A DNA stretch of 64,000 nt from Acanthosepion lycidas (GCA_963932145.1 CAWVQA010000091.1:124001-188000); one strand, 5' to 3'; shown: positions 25,897 through 39,553, numbered from the stretch's first letter. The notes: generated from the sequence alone by a model not told the origin. Numbers and translations are program-made.

Positions 25897-28772
25897 AAAG
25901 TTGAAGCTTCAAACGGCAATTTAAGGCATTTCTCTTGCAGCTAGACTACCGGAAGTGTGGTTTATCAGATTCTCCAACTCATTGTGCATCTAATATGCGA
26001 ATTAAATCACTACCAAAAATGACAAATCTTAATCGACTTTTTTTTTCGATACCCAAATAACGTGAACAGGGAACCCAAAGTTGAAGCTTCAAACGGCAAT
26101 TTAAGGCATTTCTCTTGCTGCTAGACTACCGGAAGTGGGGTTTATCAGATTCTCCAACTCATTGTGCATCTAATAGGCTAATAAAATCACTACCAAAAAT
26201 GACAAATCTTAATCGACTTTTTTTTTCGATACCCAAACAACGTGAACTGGGAACCCAAAGTTGAAGCTTCAAACGGCAATTTAAGGCATTTCTCTTGCAG
26301 CTAGACTAGCGGAAGTGGGGTTTATCAGATTCTCCAACTCATTGTGCATCTAATAGGCTAATAAAATCACTACCAAAAATGACAAATCTTAATCGACTTT
26401 TTTTTACGATACCCAAATAACGTGAACTGGGAACCCAAAGTTGAAGCTTCAAACGGCAATTTAAGGCATTTCTCTTGCAGCTAGACTACCGGGAGTTGGG
26501 TTTATCAGATTCTCCAACTCATTGTGCATCTAATAGGCTAATGAAATCACTACCAAAAATGACAAATCTTAATAGACTTTTTTTTACGATACCCAAATAA
26601 CGTGAACTGGGAACCCAAAGTTGAAGATTCAAACGCCAATTTAAGGCATTTCTCTTGCAGCTAGACTACCGGAAGTGGGGTTTATCAGATTCTCCAACTC
26701 ATTGTGCATCTAATAGGCTAATAAAATCACTACCAAAAATGACAAATCTTAATCGACTTTTTTTTTCGATACCCAAATAACGTGAACTGGGAACCCAAAG
26801 TTGAAGCTTCAAACGGCAATTTAAGGCATTTCTCTTGCAGCTAGACTACCGGAAGTGGGGTTTATCAGATTCTCCAACTCATTGTGCATCTAATAGGCTA
26901 ATAAAATCACTACCAAAAATGACAAATCTTAATCGACTTTTTTTTTCGATACCCAAATAACGTGAACTGGGAACCCAAAGTTGAAGCTTCAAACGGCAAT
27001 TTAAGGCATTTCTCTTGCAGCTAGACTACCGGAAGTGGGGTTTATCAGATTCTCCAACTCATTGTGCATCTAATAGGCTAATAAAATCACTACCAAAAAT
27101 GACAAATCTTAATCGACTTTTTTTTACGATACCCAAATAACGTGAACTGGGAACCCAAAGTTGAAGCTTCAAACGGCAATTTAAGGCATTTCTCTTGCAG
27201 CTAGACTAACGGAAGTGGGGTTTATCAGATTCTCCAAATCATTGTGCATCTAATAGGCTAATAAAATCACTACCAAAATGACAAATCTTAATCGGCTTTT
27301 TTTTACGATACCCATATAACGTGAACTGGGAACCCAAAGTTGAAGCTTCAAACGCCAATTTAAGGCATTTCTCTTGCAGCTAGGCTACCGGAAGTGGGGT
27401 TTATCAGATTCTCCAACTCATTGTGCATCGAATAGGCTAATAAAATCACTACCAAAAATGACATCTTAATCGACTTTTTTTTTCGATACCCAAATAACGT
27501 GAACTGGGAACCCAAAGTTGAAGCTTCAAACGGCAATTTAAGGCATTTCTCTGGCAGCTAGCCTACCGGAAGTAGGGTTTATCAGATCCTCCAACTCATT
27601 GTGCATCTAATAGGCTAATAAAATCACTACCAAAAATGACAAATCTTAATCGACTTTTTTTTTCGATACCCAAATAACGTGAACTGGGAACCCAAAGTTG
27701 AAGCTTCAAACGGCAATTTAAGGCATTTCTCTGGCAGCTAGCCTACCGGAAATGGGTTTTATCTGATTCTCCAACTCATTGTGCATCAAATAGGCTAATA
27801 AAATCACTACCAAAAATGACAAATCTTAAACGACTTTTTTTTTCGATACCCAAATAACGTGAACTGGGAACCCAAAGTTGAAGCTTCAAACGGCAATTTA
27901 AGGCATTTCTCTGGCAGCTAGCATACCGGAAGTGTGGTTTATCTGATTCTCCAACTCATTGTGCGTCTAATAGGCTAATAAAATCACTACCAAAAATGAC
28001 AAATCTTAATCGACTTTTTTTTTCGATACCCAAATAACGTGAACTGGGAACCCAAGTTGAAGCTTCAAACGGCAATTTAAGGCATTTCTCTGGCAGCTAG
28101 ACTACCGGAAGTGGCGTTTATCAGATTCTCCAACTCATTGTGCATCTAATAGGCTAATAAAATCACTACCAAAAATGACAAATCTTAATCGACTTTTTTT
28201 TTCGATACCCAAATAACGTGAACTGGGAACCCAAAGTTGAAGCTTCAAACGGCAATTTAAGGCATTTCTCTGGCAGCTAGACTACCGGAAGTGGGGTTTA
28301 TCAGATTCTCCAACTCATTGTGCATCTAATAGGCTAATAAAATCACTACCAAAAATGACAAATCTTAATCGACTTTTTTTTTCGATACCCAAATAACGTG
28401 AACTGGGAACCCAAAGTTGAAGCTTCAAACGGCAATTTAAGGCATTTCTCTGGCAGCTGGACTACCGGAAGTGGGGTTTATCAGATTCTCCAACTCATTG
28501 TGCATCTAATAGGCTAATAAAATCACTACCAAAAATGACAAATCTTAATCGACTTTTTTTTACGATACCCAAATAGCGTGAACTGGGAACCCAAAGTTGA
28601 AGCTTCAAACGGCAATTTAAGGCATTTCTCTTGCAGCTAGACTACCGGAAGTGGGGTTTATCAGATTCTCCAACTCATTGTGCATCTAATAGGCGAATAA
28701 AATCACTACCAAAAATGACAAATCTTAATCGACTTTTTTTTACGATACCCAAATAACGTGAACTGGGAACCC
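25897..28772 (+). repeat. Block C segment, copy 1 (16 monomers, 2,876 bp)
   Basis: This is the most complete copy of a large segmental duplication. In order it carries CTAATATGCGAATTAAAT (25,989), GAACAGGG then TTGCTGCTAG, CCCAAACAACG, ACTAGCGG, CCGGGAGTTGGG, AATAGACTTT, GAAGATTCAAACGCC, two ordinary units, ACTAACGG with CAAATCATT, a 1-bp deletion near 27,275, a 2-bp deletion in GACATCTT near 27,462, then six units with CTCTGGCAG (40G), a 1-bp deletion near 28,055, and one AAATAGCG (164G) unit. The four deleted bases make it 2,880 minus 4 bp. Confidence 0.93.
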
Positions 28773-31288
28773 AAAGTTGAAGCTTCAAACGGCAATTTAA
28801 GGCATTTCTCTTGCAGCTAGACTACCGGAAGTGTGGTTTATCAGATTCTCCAACTCATTGTGCATCTAATATGCGAATTAAATCACTACCAAAAATGACA
28901 AATCTTAATCGACTTTTTTTTTCGATACCCAAATAACGTGAACAGGGAACCCAAAGTTGAAGCTTCAAACGGCAATTTAAGGCATTTCTCTTGCTGCTAG
29001 ACTACCGGAAGTGGGGTTTATCAGATTCTCCAACTCATTGTGCATCTAATAGGCTAATAAAATCACTACCAAAAATGACAAATCTTAATCGACTTTTTTT
29101 TTCGATACCCAAACAACGTGAACTGGGAACCCAAAGTTGAAGCTTCAAACGGCAATTTAAGGCATTTCTCTTGCAGCTAGACTAGCGGAAGTGGGGTTTA
29201 TCAGATTCTCCAACTCATTGTGCATCTAATAGGCTAATAAAATCACTACCAAAAATGACAAATCTTAATCGACTTTTTTTTACGATACCCAAATAACGTG
29301 AACTGGGAACCCAAAGTTGAAGCTTCAAACGGCAATTTAAGGCATTTCTCTTGCAGCTAGACTACCGGGAGTTGGGTTTATCAGATTCTCCAACTCATTG
29401 TGCATCTAATAGGCTAATGAAATCACTACCAAAAATGACAAATCTTAATAGACTTTTTTTTACGATACCCAAATAACGTGAACTGGGAACCCAAAGTTGA
29501 AGATTCAAACGCCAATTTAAGGCATTTCTCTTGCAGCTAGACTACCGGAAGTGGGGTTTATCAGATTCTCCAACTCATTGTGCATCTAATAGGCTAATAA
29601 AATCACTACCAAAAATGACAAATCTTAATCGACTTTTTTTTTCGATACCCAAATAACGTGAACTGGGAACCCAAAGTTGAAGCTTCAAACGGCAATTTAA
29701 GGCATTTCTCTTGCAGCTAGACTAACGGAAGTGGGGTTTATCAGATTCTCCAAATCATTGTGCATCTAATAGGCTAATAAAATCACTACCAAAATGACAA
29801 ATCTTAATCGGCTTTTTTTTACGATACCCATATAACGTGAACTGGGAACCCAAAGTTGAAGCTTCAAACGCCAATTTAAGGCATTTCTCTTGCAGCTAGG
29901 CTACCGGAAGTGGGGTTTATCAGATTCTCCAACTCATTGTGCATCGAATAGGCTAATAAAATCACTACCAAAAATGACATCTTAATCGACTTTTTTTTTC
30001 GATACCCAAATAACGTGAACTGGGAACCCAAAGTTGAAGCTTCAAACGGCAATTTAAGGCATTTCTCTGGCAGCTAGCCTACCGGAAGTAGGGTTTATCA
30101 GATCCTCCAACTCATTGTGCATCTAATAGGCTAATAAAATCACTACCAAAAATGACAAATCTTAATCGACTTTTTTTTTCGATACCCAAATAACGTGAAC
30201 TGGGAACCCAAAGTTGAAGCTTCAAACGGCAATTTAAGGCATTTCTCTGGCAGCTAGCCTACCGGAAATGGGTTTTATCTGATTCTCCAACTCATTGTGC
30301 ATCAAATAGGCTAATAAAATCACTACCAAAAATGACAAATCTTAAACGACTTTTTTTTTCGATACCCAAATAACGTGAACTGGGAACCCAAAGTTGAAGC
30401 TTCAAACGGCAATTTAAGGCATTTCTCTGGCAGCTAGCCTACCGGAAGTGTGGTTTATCTGATTCTCCAACTCATTGTGCGTCTAATAGGCTAATAAAAT
30501 CACTACCAAAAATGACAAATCTTAATCGACTTTTTTTTTCGATACCCAAATAACGTGAACTGGGAACCCAAGTTGAAGCTTCAAACGGCAATTTAAGGCA
30601 TTTCTCTGGCAGCTAGACTACCGGAAGTGGCGTTTATCAGATTCTCCAACTCATTGTGCATCTAATAGGCTAATAAAATCACTACCAAAAATGACAAATC
30701 TTAATCGACTTTTTTTTTCGATACCCAAATAACGTGAACTGGGAACCCAAAGTTGAAGCTTCAAACGGCAATTTAAGGCATTTCTCTGGCAGCTAGACTA
30801 CCGGAAGTGGGGTTTATCAGATTCTCCAACTCATTGTGCATCTAATAGGCTAATAAAATCACTACCAAAAATGACAAATCTTAATCGACTTTTTTTTTCG
30901 ATACCCAAATAACGTGAACTGGGAACCCAAAGTTGAAGCTTCAAACGGCAATTTAAGGCATTTCTCTGGCAGCTGGACTACCGGAAGTGGGGTTTATCAG
31001 ATTCTCCAACTCATTGTGCATCTAATAGGCTAATAAAATCACTACCAAAAATGACAAATCTTAATCGACTTTTTTTTACGATACCCAAATAGCGTGAACT
31101 GGGAACCCAAAGTTGAAGCTTCAAACGGCAATTTAAGGCATTTCTCTTGCAGCTAGACTACCGGAAGTGGGGTTTATCAGATTCTCCAACTCATTGTGCA
31201 TCTAATAGGCGAATAAAATCACTACCAAAAATGACAAATCTTAATCGACTTTTTTTTACGATACCCAAATAACGTGAACTGGGAACCC
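28773..31288 (+). repeat. Block C segment, copy 2 (14 monomers, 2,516 bp)
   Basis: This copy repeats the ordered markers of copy 1, including the same three small deletions (near 29,795, 29,980 and 30,570), but lacks two ordinary monomers between the GAAGATTC unit and the ACTAACGG unit. It is therefore 2,520 minus 4 bp. Outside the missing units I found one clear base difference: CTAGCCTACC near 30,437 where copy 1 has CTAGCATACC near 27,920. Sharing of private indels shows common descent rather than convergence. Confidence 0.93.
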
Positions 31289-33085
31289 AAAGTTGAAGCT
31301 TCAAACGGCAATTTAAGGCATTTCTCTTGCAGCTAGACTACCGGAAGTGTGGTTTATCAGATTCTCCAACTCATTGTGCATCTAATATGCGAATTAAATC
31401 ACTACCAAAAATGACAAATCTTAATCGACTTTTTTTTTCGATACCCAAATAACGTGAACAGGGAACCCAAAGTTGAAGCTTCAAACGGCAATTTAAGGCA
31501 TTTCTCTTGCTGCTAGACTACCGGAAGTGGGGTTTATCAGATTCTCCAACTCATTGTGCATCTAATAGGCTAATAAAATCACTACCAAAAATGACAAATC
31601 TTAATCGACTTTTTTTTTCGATACCCAAACAACGTGAACTGGGAACCCAAAGTTGAAGCTTCAAACGGCAATTTAAGGCATTTCTCTTGCAGCTAGACTA
31701 GCGGAAGTGGGGTTTATCAGATTCTCCAACTCATTGTGCATCTAATAGGCTAATAAAATCACTACCAAAAATGACAAATCTTAATCGACTTTTTTTTACG
31801 ATACCCAAATAACGTGAACTGGGAACCCAAAGTTGAAGCTTCAAACGGCAATTTAAGGCATTTCTCTTGCAGCTAGACTACCGGGAGTTGGGTTTATCAG
31901 ATTCTCCAACTCATTGTGCATCTAATAGGCTAATGAAATCACTACCAAAAATGACAAATCTTAATAGACTTTTTTTTACGATACCCAAATAACGTGAACT
32001 GGGAACCCAAAGTTGAAGATTCAAACGCCAATTTAAGGCATTTCTCTTGCAGCTAGACTACCGGAAGTGGGGTTTATCAGATTCTCCAACTCATTGTGCA
32101 TCTAATAGGCTAATAAAATCACTACCAAAAATGACAAATCTTAATCGACTTTTTTTTTCGATACCCAAATAACGTGAACTGGGAACCCAAAGTTGAAGCT
32201 TCAAACGGCAATTTAAGGCATTTCTCTTGCAGCTAGACTACCGGAAGTGGGGTTTATCAGATTCTCCAACTCATTGTGCATCTAATAGGCTAATAAAATC
32301 ACTACCAAAAATGACAAATCTTAATCGACTTTTTTTTTCGATACCCAAATAACGTGAACTGGGAACCCAAAGTTGAAGCTTCAAACGGCAATTTAAGGCA
32401 TTTCTCTTGCAGCTAGACTAACGGAAGTGGGGTTTATCAGATTCTCCAACTCATTGTGCATCTAATAGGCTAATAAAATCACTACCAAAAATGACAAATC
32501 TTAATCGACTTTTTTTTACGATACCCAAATAACGTGAACTGGGAACCCAAAGTTGAAGCTTCAAACGGCAATTTAAGGCATTTCTCTTGCAGCTAGACTA
32601 ACGGAAGTGGGGTTTATCAGATTCTCCAAATCATTGTGCATCTAATAGGCTAATAAAATCACTACCAAAATGACAAATCTTAATCGGCTTTTTTTTACGA
32701 TACCCATATAACGTGAACTGGGAACCCAAAGTTGAAGCTTCAAACGCCAATTTAAGGCATTTCTCTTGCAGCTAGGCTACCGGAAGTGGGGTTTATCAGA
32801 TTCTCCAACTCATTGTGCATCGAATAGGCTAATAAAATCACTACCAAAAATGACATCTTAATCGACTTTTTTTTTCGATACCCAAATAACGTGAACTGGG
32901 AACCCAAAGTTGAAGCTTCAAACGGCAATTTAAGGCATTTCTCTGGCAGCTGGACTACCGGAAGTGGGGTTTATCAGATTCTCCAACTCATTGTGCATCT
33001 AATAGGCTAATAAAATCACTACCAAAAATGACAAATCTTAATCGACTTTTTTTTACGATACCCAAATAGCGTGAACTGGGAACCC
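31289..33085 (+). repeat. Block C segment, copy 3 (truncated, 10 monomers)
   Basis: The copy starts with the same CTAATATGCGAATTAAAT marker (31,381) and keeps the two units that copy 2 lost, though with ACTAACGG already present in the second of them (near 32,420). It carries the shared 1-bp and 2-bp deletions (near 32,671 and 32,854). It then jumps from the GACATCTT unit directly to the CTGGCAGCTGGACTACC unit, omitting five 40G monomers. It ends with an AAATAGCG unit, the type amplified immediately downstream. Confidence 0.9.
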
Positions 33086-35605
33086 AAAGTTGAAGCTTCA
33101 AACGGCAATTTAAGGCATTTCTCTTGCAGCTAGACTACCGGAAGTGGGGTTTATCAGATTCTCCAACTCATTGTTCATCTAATAGGTGAATAAAATCACT
33201 ACCAAAAATGACAAATCTTAATCGACTTTTTTTTACGATACCCAAATAGCGTGAACTGGGAACCCAAAGTTGAAGCTTCAAACGGCAATTTAAGGCATTT
33301 CTCTTGCAGCTAGACTACCGGAAGTGGGTTTTATCAGATTCTCCAACTCATTGTGCATCTAATAGGCGAATAAAATCACTACCAAAAATGACAAATCTTA
33401 ATCGACTTTTTTTTACGATACCCAAATAGCGTGAACTGGGAACCCAAAGTTGAAGCTTCAAACGGCAATTTAAGGCATTTCTCTTGCAGCTAGACTACCG
33501 GAAGTGGGGTTTATCAGATTCTCCAACTCATTGTGCATCTAATAGGCGAATAAAATCTCTACCAAAAATGACAAATCTTAATCGACTTTTTTTTACGATA
33601 CCCAAATAGCGTGAACTGGGAACCCAAAGTTGAAGCTTCAAACGGCAATTTAAGGCATTTCTCTTGCAGCTAGACTACCGGAAGTGGGGTTTATCAGATT
33701 CTCCAACTCATTGTGCATCTAATAGGCGAATAAAATCACTACCAAAAATGACAAATCTTAATCGACTTTTTTTTACGATACCCAAATAGCGTGAACTGGG
33801 AACCCAAAGTTGAAGCTTCAAACGGCAATTTAAGGCATTTCTCTTGCAGCTAGACTACCGGAAGTGGGGTTTATCAGATTCTCCAACTCATTGTGCATCT
33901 AATAGGCGAATAAAATCACTACCAAAAATGACAAATCTTAATCGACTTTTTTTTACGATACCCAAATAGCGTGAACTGGGAACCCAAAGTTGAAGCTTCA
34001 AACGGCAATTTAAGGCATTTCTCTTGCAGCTAGACTACCGGAAGTGGGGTTTATCAGATTCTCCAACTCATTGTGCATCTAATAGGCGAATAAAATCACT
34101 ACCAAAAATGACAAATCTTAATCGACTTTTTTTTACGATACCCAAATAGCGTGAACTGGGAACCCAAAGTTGAAGCTTCAAACGGCAATTTAAGGCATTT
34201 CTCTTGCAGCTAGACTACCGGAAGTGGGGTTTATCAGATTCTCCAACTCATTGTGCATCTAATAGGCGAATAAAATCACTACCAAAAATGACAAATCTTA
34301 ATCGACTTTTTTTTACGATACCCAAATAGCGTGAACTGGGAACCCAAAGTTGAAGCTTCAAACGGCAATTTAAGGCATTTCTCTTGCAGCTAGACTACCG
34401 GAAGTGGGGTTTATCAGATTCTCCAACTCATTGTGCATCTAATAGGCGAATAAAACCACTACCAAAAATGACAAATCTTAATCGACTTTTTTTTACGATA
34501 CCCAAATAGCGTGAACTGGGAACCCAAAGTTGAAGCTTCAAACGGCAATTTAAGGCATTTCTCTTGCAGCTAGACTACCGGAAGTGGGGTTTATCAGATT
34601 CTCCAACTCATTGTGCATCTAATAGGCGAATAAAATCACTACCAAAAATGACAAATCTTAATCGACTTTTTTTTACGATACCCAAATAGCGTGAACTGGG
34701 AACCCAAAGTTGAAGCTTCAAACGGCAATTTAAGGCATTTCTCTTGCAGCTAGACTACCGGAAGTGGGGTTTATCAGATTCTCCAACTCATTGTGCATCT
34801 AATAGGCGAATAAAATCACTACCAAAAATGACAAATCTTAATCGACTTTTTTTTACGATACCCAAATAGCGTGAACTGGGAACCCAAAGTTGAAGCTTCA
34901 AACGGCAATTTAAGGCATTTCTCTTGCAGCTAGACTACCGGAAGTGGGGTTTATCAGATTCTCCAACTCATTGTGCATCTAATAGGCGAATAAAATCACT
35001 ACCAAAAATGACAAATCTTAATCGACTTTTTTTTACGATACCCAAATAGCGTGAACTGGGAACCCAAAGTTGAAGCTTCAAACGGCAATTTAAGGCATTT
35101 CTCTTGCAGCTAGACTACCGGAAGTGGGGTTTATCAGATTCTCCAACTCATTGTGCATCTAATAGGCGAATAAAATCACTACCAAAAATGACAAATCTTA
35201 ATCGACTTTTTTTTACAATACCCAAATAGCGTGAACTGGGAACCCAAAGTTGAAGCTTCAAACGGCAATTTAAGGCATTTCTCTTGCAGCTAGACTACCG
35301 GAAGTGGGGTTTATCGGATTCTCCAACTCATTGTGCATCTAATAGGCGAATAAAATCACTACCAAAAATGACAAATCTTAATCGACTTTTTTTTACGATA
35401 CCCAAATAGCGTGAACTGGGAACCCAAAGTTGAAGCTTCAAACGGCAATTTAAGGCATTTCTCTTGCAGCTAGACTACCGGAAGTGGGGTTTATCAGATT
35501 CTCCAACTCATTGTGCATCTAATAGGCGAATAAAATCACTACCAAAAATGACAAATCTTAATCGACTTTTTTTTACGATACCCAAATAGCGTGAACTGGG
35601 AACCC
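33086..35605 (+). repeat. Block D1: homogeneous 164G expansion (14 monomers)
   Basis: Fourteen consecutive monomers carry 95T, 103G, 137T, 150A and the extra marker AAATAGCG (164G) and are almost identical. Only isolated private substitutions are seen, for example TTGTTCATCT with GGTGAAT near 33,172, ATCTCTACC near 33,557, AAACCACT near 34,454, TACAATACCC near 35,215 and TATCGGATTC near 35,314. The low diversity against older neighbours points to recent amplification of the single 164G unit that ends block C copy 3. No indels occur in this stretch. Confidence 0.93.
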
Positions 35606-36505
35606 AAAGTTGAAGCTTCAAACGGCAATTTAAGGCATTTCTCTTGCAGCTAGACTACCGGAAGTGGGGTTTATCAGATTCTCCAACTCATTGTGCATCT
35701 AATAGGCGAATAAAATCACTACCAAAAATGACAAATCTTAATCGACTTTTTTTTTCGATACCCAAATAACGTCAACTGGGAACCCAAAGTTGAAGCTTCA
35801 AACGCCAATTTAAGGCATTTCTCTTGCAGCTAGACTACCGGAAGTGGGGTTTATCAGATTCTCCAACTCATTGTGCATCTAATAGGCTAATAAAATCACT
35901 ACCAAAAATGACAAATCTTAATCGACTTTTTTTTTCGATACCCAAATGACGTGAACTGGGAACCCAAAGTTGAAGCTTCAAACGGCAATTTAAGGCATTT
36001 CTCTTGCAGCTAGGCTACCGGAAGTGGGGTTTATCAGATTCTCCAACTCATTGTGCATCTAATAGGCTAATGAAATCACTACCAAAAATGACAAATCTTA
36101 ATCGACTTTTTTTTTCGATACCCAAATAACGTGAACTGGGAACCCAAAGTTGAAGCTTCAAACGGCAATTTAAGGCATTTCTCTTGCAGCTAGGCTACCG
36201 GAAGTGGGGTTTATCAGATTCTCCAACTCATTGTGCATCTAATAGGCTAATAAAATCACTACCAAAAATGACAAATCTTAATCGACTTTTTTTTTCGATA
36301 CCCAAATAACGTGAACAGGGAATCCAAAGTTGAAGCTTCAAACGGCAATTTAAGGCATTTCTCTTGCAGCTAGACTACCGGAAGTGGGGTTTATCACATT
36401 CTCCAACTCATTGTGCATCTAATAGGCTAATAAAATCACTACCAAAAATGACAAATCTTAATCGACTTTTTTTTTCGATACCCAAATAACTTGAACTGGG
36501 AACCC
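35606..36505 (+). repeat. Five-monomer island inside block D
   Basis: Five units lacking 164G interrupt the homogeneous expansion. They have 150T (TTCGATA) and mostly 103T, with private markers GTCAACTGGG followed by AACGCCAATT (35,771), CCAAATGACG (35,944), GCTAATGAAAT (36,067), GAACAGGGAATCC (36,313), TTATCACATTC (36,392) and AATAACTTGAAC (36,487). The GTCAACTGGG plus AACGCC haplotype recurs at 37,751, exactly 1,980 bp (11 monomers) later, so related units lie on both sides of the second 164G run. Confidence 0.85.
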
Positions 36506-37225
36506 AAAGTTGAAGCTTCAAACGGCAATTTAAGGCATTTCTATTGCAGCTAGACTACCGGAAGTGGGGTTTATCAGATTCTCCAACTCATTGTGCATCT
36601 AATAGGCGAATAAAATCACTACCAAAAATGACAAATCTTAATCGACTTTTTTTTACGATACCCAAATAGCGTGAACTGGGAACCCAAAGTTGAAGCTTCA
36701 AACGGCAATTTAAGGCATTTCTCTTGCAGCTAGACTACCGGAAGTGGGGTTTATCAGATTCTCCAACTCATTGTGCATCTAATAGGCGAATAAAATCACT
36801 ACCAAAAATGACAAATCTTAATCGACTTTTTTTTACGATACCCAAATAGCGTGAACTGGGAACCCAAAGTTGAAGCTTCAAACGGCAATTTAAGGCATTT
36901 CTCTTGCAGCTAGACTACCGGAAGTGGGGTTTATCAGATTCTCCAACTCATTGTGCATCTAATAGGCGAATAAAATCACTACCAAAAATGACAAATCTTA
37001 ATCGACTTTTTTTTACGATACCCAAATAGCGTGAACTAGGAACCCAAAGTTGAAGCTTCAAACGGCAATTTAAGGCATTTCTCTTGCAGCTAGACTACCG
37101 GAAGTGGGGTTTATCAGATTCTCCAACTCATTGTGCATCTAATAGGCGAATAAAATCACTACCAAAAATGACAAATCTTAATCGACTTTTTTTTACGATA
37201 CCCAAATAGCGTGAACTGGGAACCC
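36506..37225 (+). repeat. Block D2: second 164G run (4 monomers)
   Basis: Four more AAATAGCG units match block D1 in all diagnostic states (95T, 103G, 137T, 150A, 164G). One has AACTAGGAACC near 37,035. Either an island was inserted into one run, or the run was copied to a second place. Confidence 0.9.
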
Positions 37226-39205
37226 AAAGTTGAAGCTTCAAACGGCAATTTAAGGCATTTCTCTTGCAGCTAGACTACCGGAAGTGGGGTTTATCAGATT
37301 CTCCAACTCATTGTGCATCTAATAGGCGAATAAAATCACTACCAAAAATGACAAATCTTAATCGACTTTTTTTTACGATACCCAAATAACGTGAACTGGG
37401 AACCCAAAGTTGAAGCTTCAAACGGCAATTTAAGGCATTTCTCTTGCAGCTAGGCTACCGGAAGTGGGGTTTATCAGATTCTCCAACTCATTGTGCATCT
37501 AATAGGCTAATAAAATCACTACCAAAAATGACAAATCTTAATCGACTTTTTTTTTCGATACCCAAATAACGTGAACTGGGAACCCAAAGTTGAAGCTTCA
37601 AACGGCAATTTAAGGCATTTCTCTTGCAGCTAGACTACCGGAAGTGGGGTTTATCAGATTCTCCAACTCATTGTGCATCTAATAGGCTAATAAAATCACT
37701 ACCAAAAATGACAAATCTTAATCGACTTTTTTTTTCGATACCCAAATAACGTCAACTGGGAACCCAAAGTTGAAGCTTCAAACGCCAATTTAAGGCATTT
37801 CTCTTGCAGCTAGACTACCGGAAGTGGGGTTTATCAGATTCTCCAACTCATTGTGCATCTAATAGGCTAATAAAATCACTACCAAAAATGACAAATCTTA
37901 ATCGACTTTTTTTTACGATACCCAAATAACGTGAACTGGGAACCCAAAGTTGAAGCTTCAAACGGCAATTTAAGGCATTTCTCTTGCAGCTAGGCTACCA
38001 GAAGTGGGGTTTATCAGATTCTCCAACTCATTGTGCATCTAATAGGCGAATAAAATCACTACCAAAAATGACAAATCTTAATCGACTTTTTTTTACGATA
38101 CCCAAATAACGTGAACTGGGAACCCAAAGTTGAAGCTTCAAACGGCAATTTAAGGCATTTCCCTTGCAGCTAGACTACCGGAAGTGTGGTTTATCAGATT
38201 CTCCAACTCATTGTGCATCTAATAGGCGAATAAAATCACTACCAAAAATGACAAATCTTAATCGACTTTTTTTTACGATACCCAAATAACGTGAACTGGG
38301 AACCCAAAGTTGAAGCTTCAAACGGCAATTTAAGGCATTTCTCTTGCAGCTAGACTACCGGAAGTGGGGTTTATCAGATTCTCCAACTCATTGTGCATCT
38401 AATAGGCGAATAAAATCACTACCAAAAATGACAAATCTTAATCGACTTTTTTTTACGATACCCAAATAACGTGAACTGGGAACCCAAAGTTGAAGCTTCA
38501 AACGGCAATTTAAGGCATTTCTCTTGCAGCTAGACTACCGGAAGTGGGGTTTATCAGATTCTCCAACTCATTGTGCATCTAATAGGCTAATAAAATCACT
38601 ACCAAAAATGACAAATCTTAATCGGCTTTTTTTTACGATACCCAAATAACGTGAACTGGGATCCCAAAGTTGAAGCTTCAAACGGCAATTTAAGGCATTT
38701 CTCTTGTAGCTAGACTACCGGAAGTGGGGTTTATCAGATTCTCCAACTCATTGTGCATCTAATAGGCTAATAAAATCACTACCAAATATGACAAATCTTA
38801 ATCGACTTTTTTTTTCGATACCCAAATAACGTGAACTGGGAACCCAACGTTGAAGCTTCAAACGGCAATTTAAGGCATTTCTCTTGCAGCTAGACTACCG
38901 GAAGTGTGGTTTATCAGATTCTCCAACTCATTGTGCATCTAATAGGCTAATAAAATCACTAGCAAAAATGACAAATCTTAATCGACTTTTTTTTACGATA
39001 CCCAAATAACGTGAACTGGGAACCCAAAGTTGAAGCTTCAAACGGCAATTTAAGGCATTTCTCTTGCAGCTAGACTACCGGAAGTGGGGTTTATCAGATT
39101 CTCCAACTCATTGTGCATCTAATAGGCTAATGAAATCACTACCAAAAATGACAAATCTTAATCGACTTTTTTTTTCGATACCCAAATAACGTGAACTGGG
39201 AACCC

Positions 39206-39373
39206 AAAGTTGAAGCTTCAAACGGCAATTTAAGGCATTTCTCTTGCAGCTAGACTACCGGAAGTGTGGTTTATCAGATTCTCCAACTCATAGGCTAATA
39301 AAATCACTAGCAAAAATGACAAATCTTAATCGACTTTTTTTTTCGATACCCAAATAACGTGAACAGGGAACCC
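39206..39373 (+). repeat. 168-bp monomer with 12-bp deletion
   Basis: CCAACTCATAGGC near 39,290 lacks the 12 bp that normally hold TGTGCATCTA between CTCAT and TAGG (about monomer positions 86-97). It also carries GTGTGGTTT and CACTAGCAAAA, markers shared with other block E units. I found no second copy of this deletion. Confidence 0.92.
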
Positions 39374-39553
39374 AAAGTTGAAGCTTCAAACGGCAATTTA
39401 AGGCATTTCTCTTGCAGCTAGACTACCGGAAGTGGGGTTTATCAGATTCTCCAACTCATTGTGCATCTAATAGGCGAATAAAATCACTACCAAAAATGAC
39501 AAATCTTAATCGACTTTTTTTTACGATACCCAAATAACGTGAACTGGGAACCC

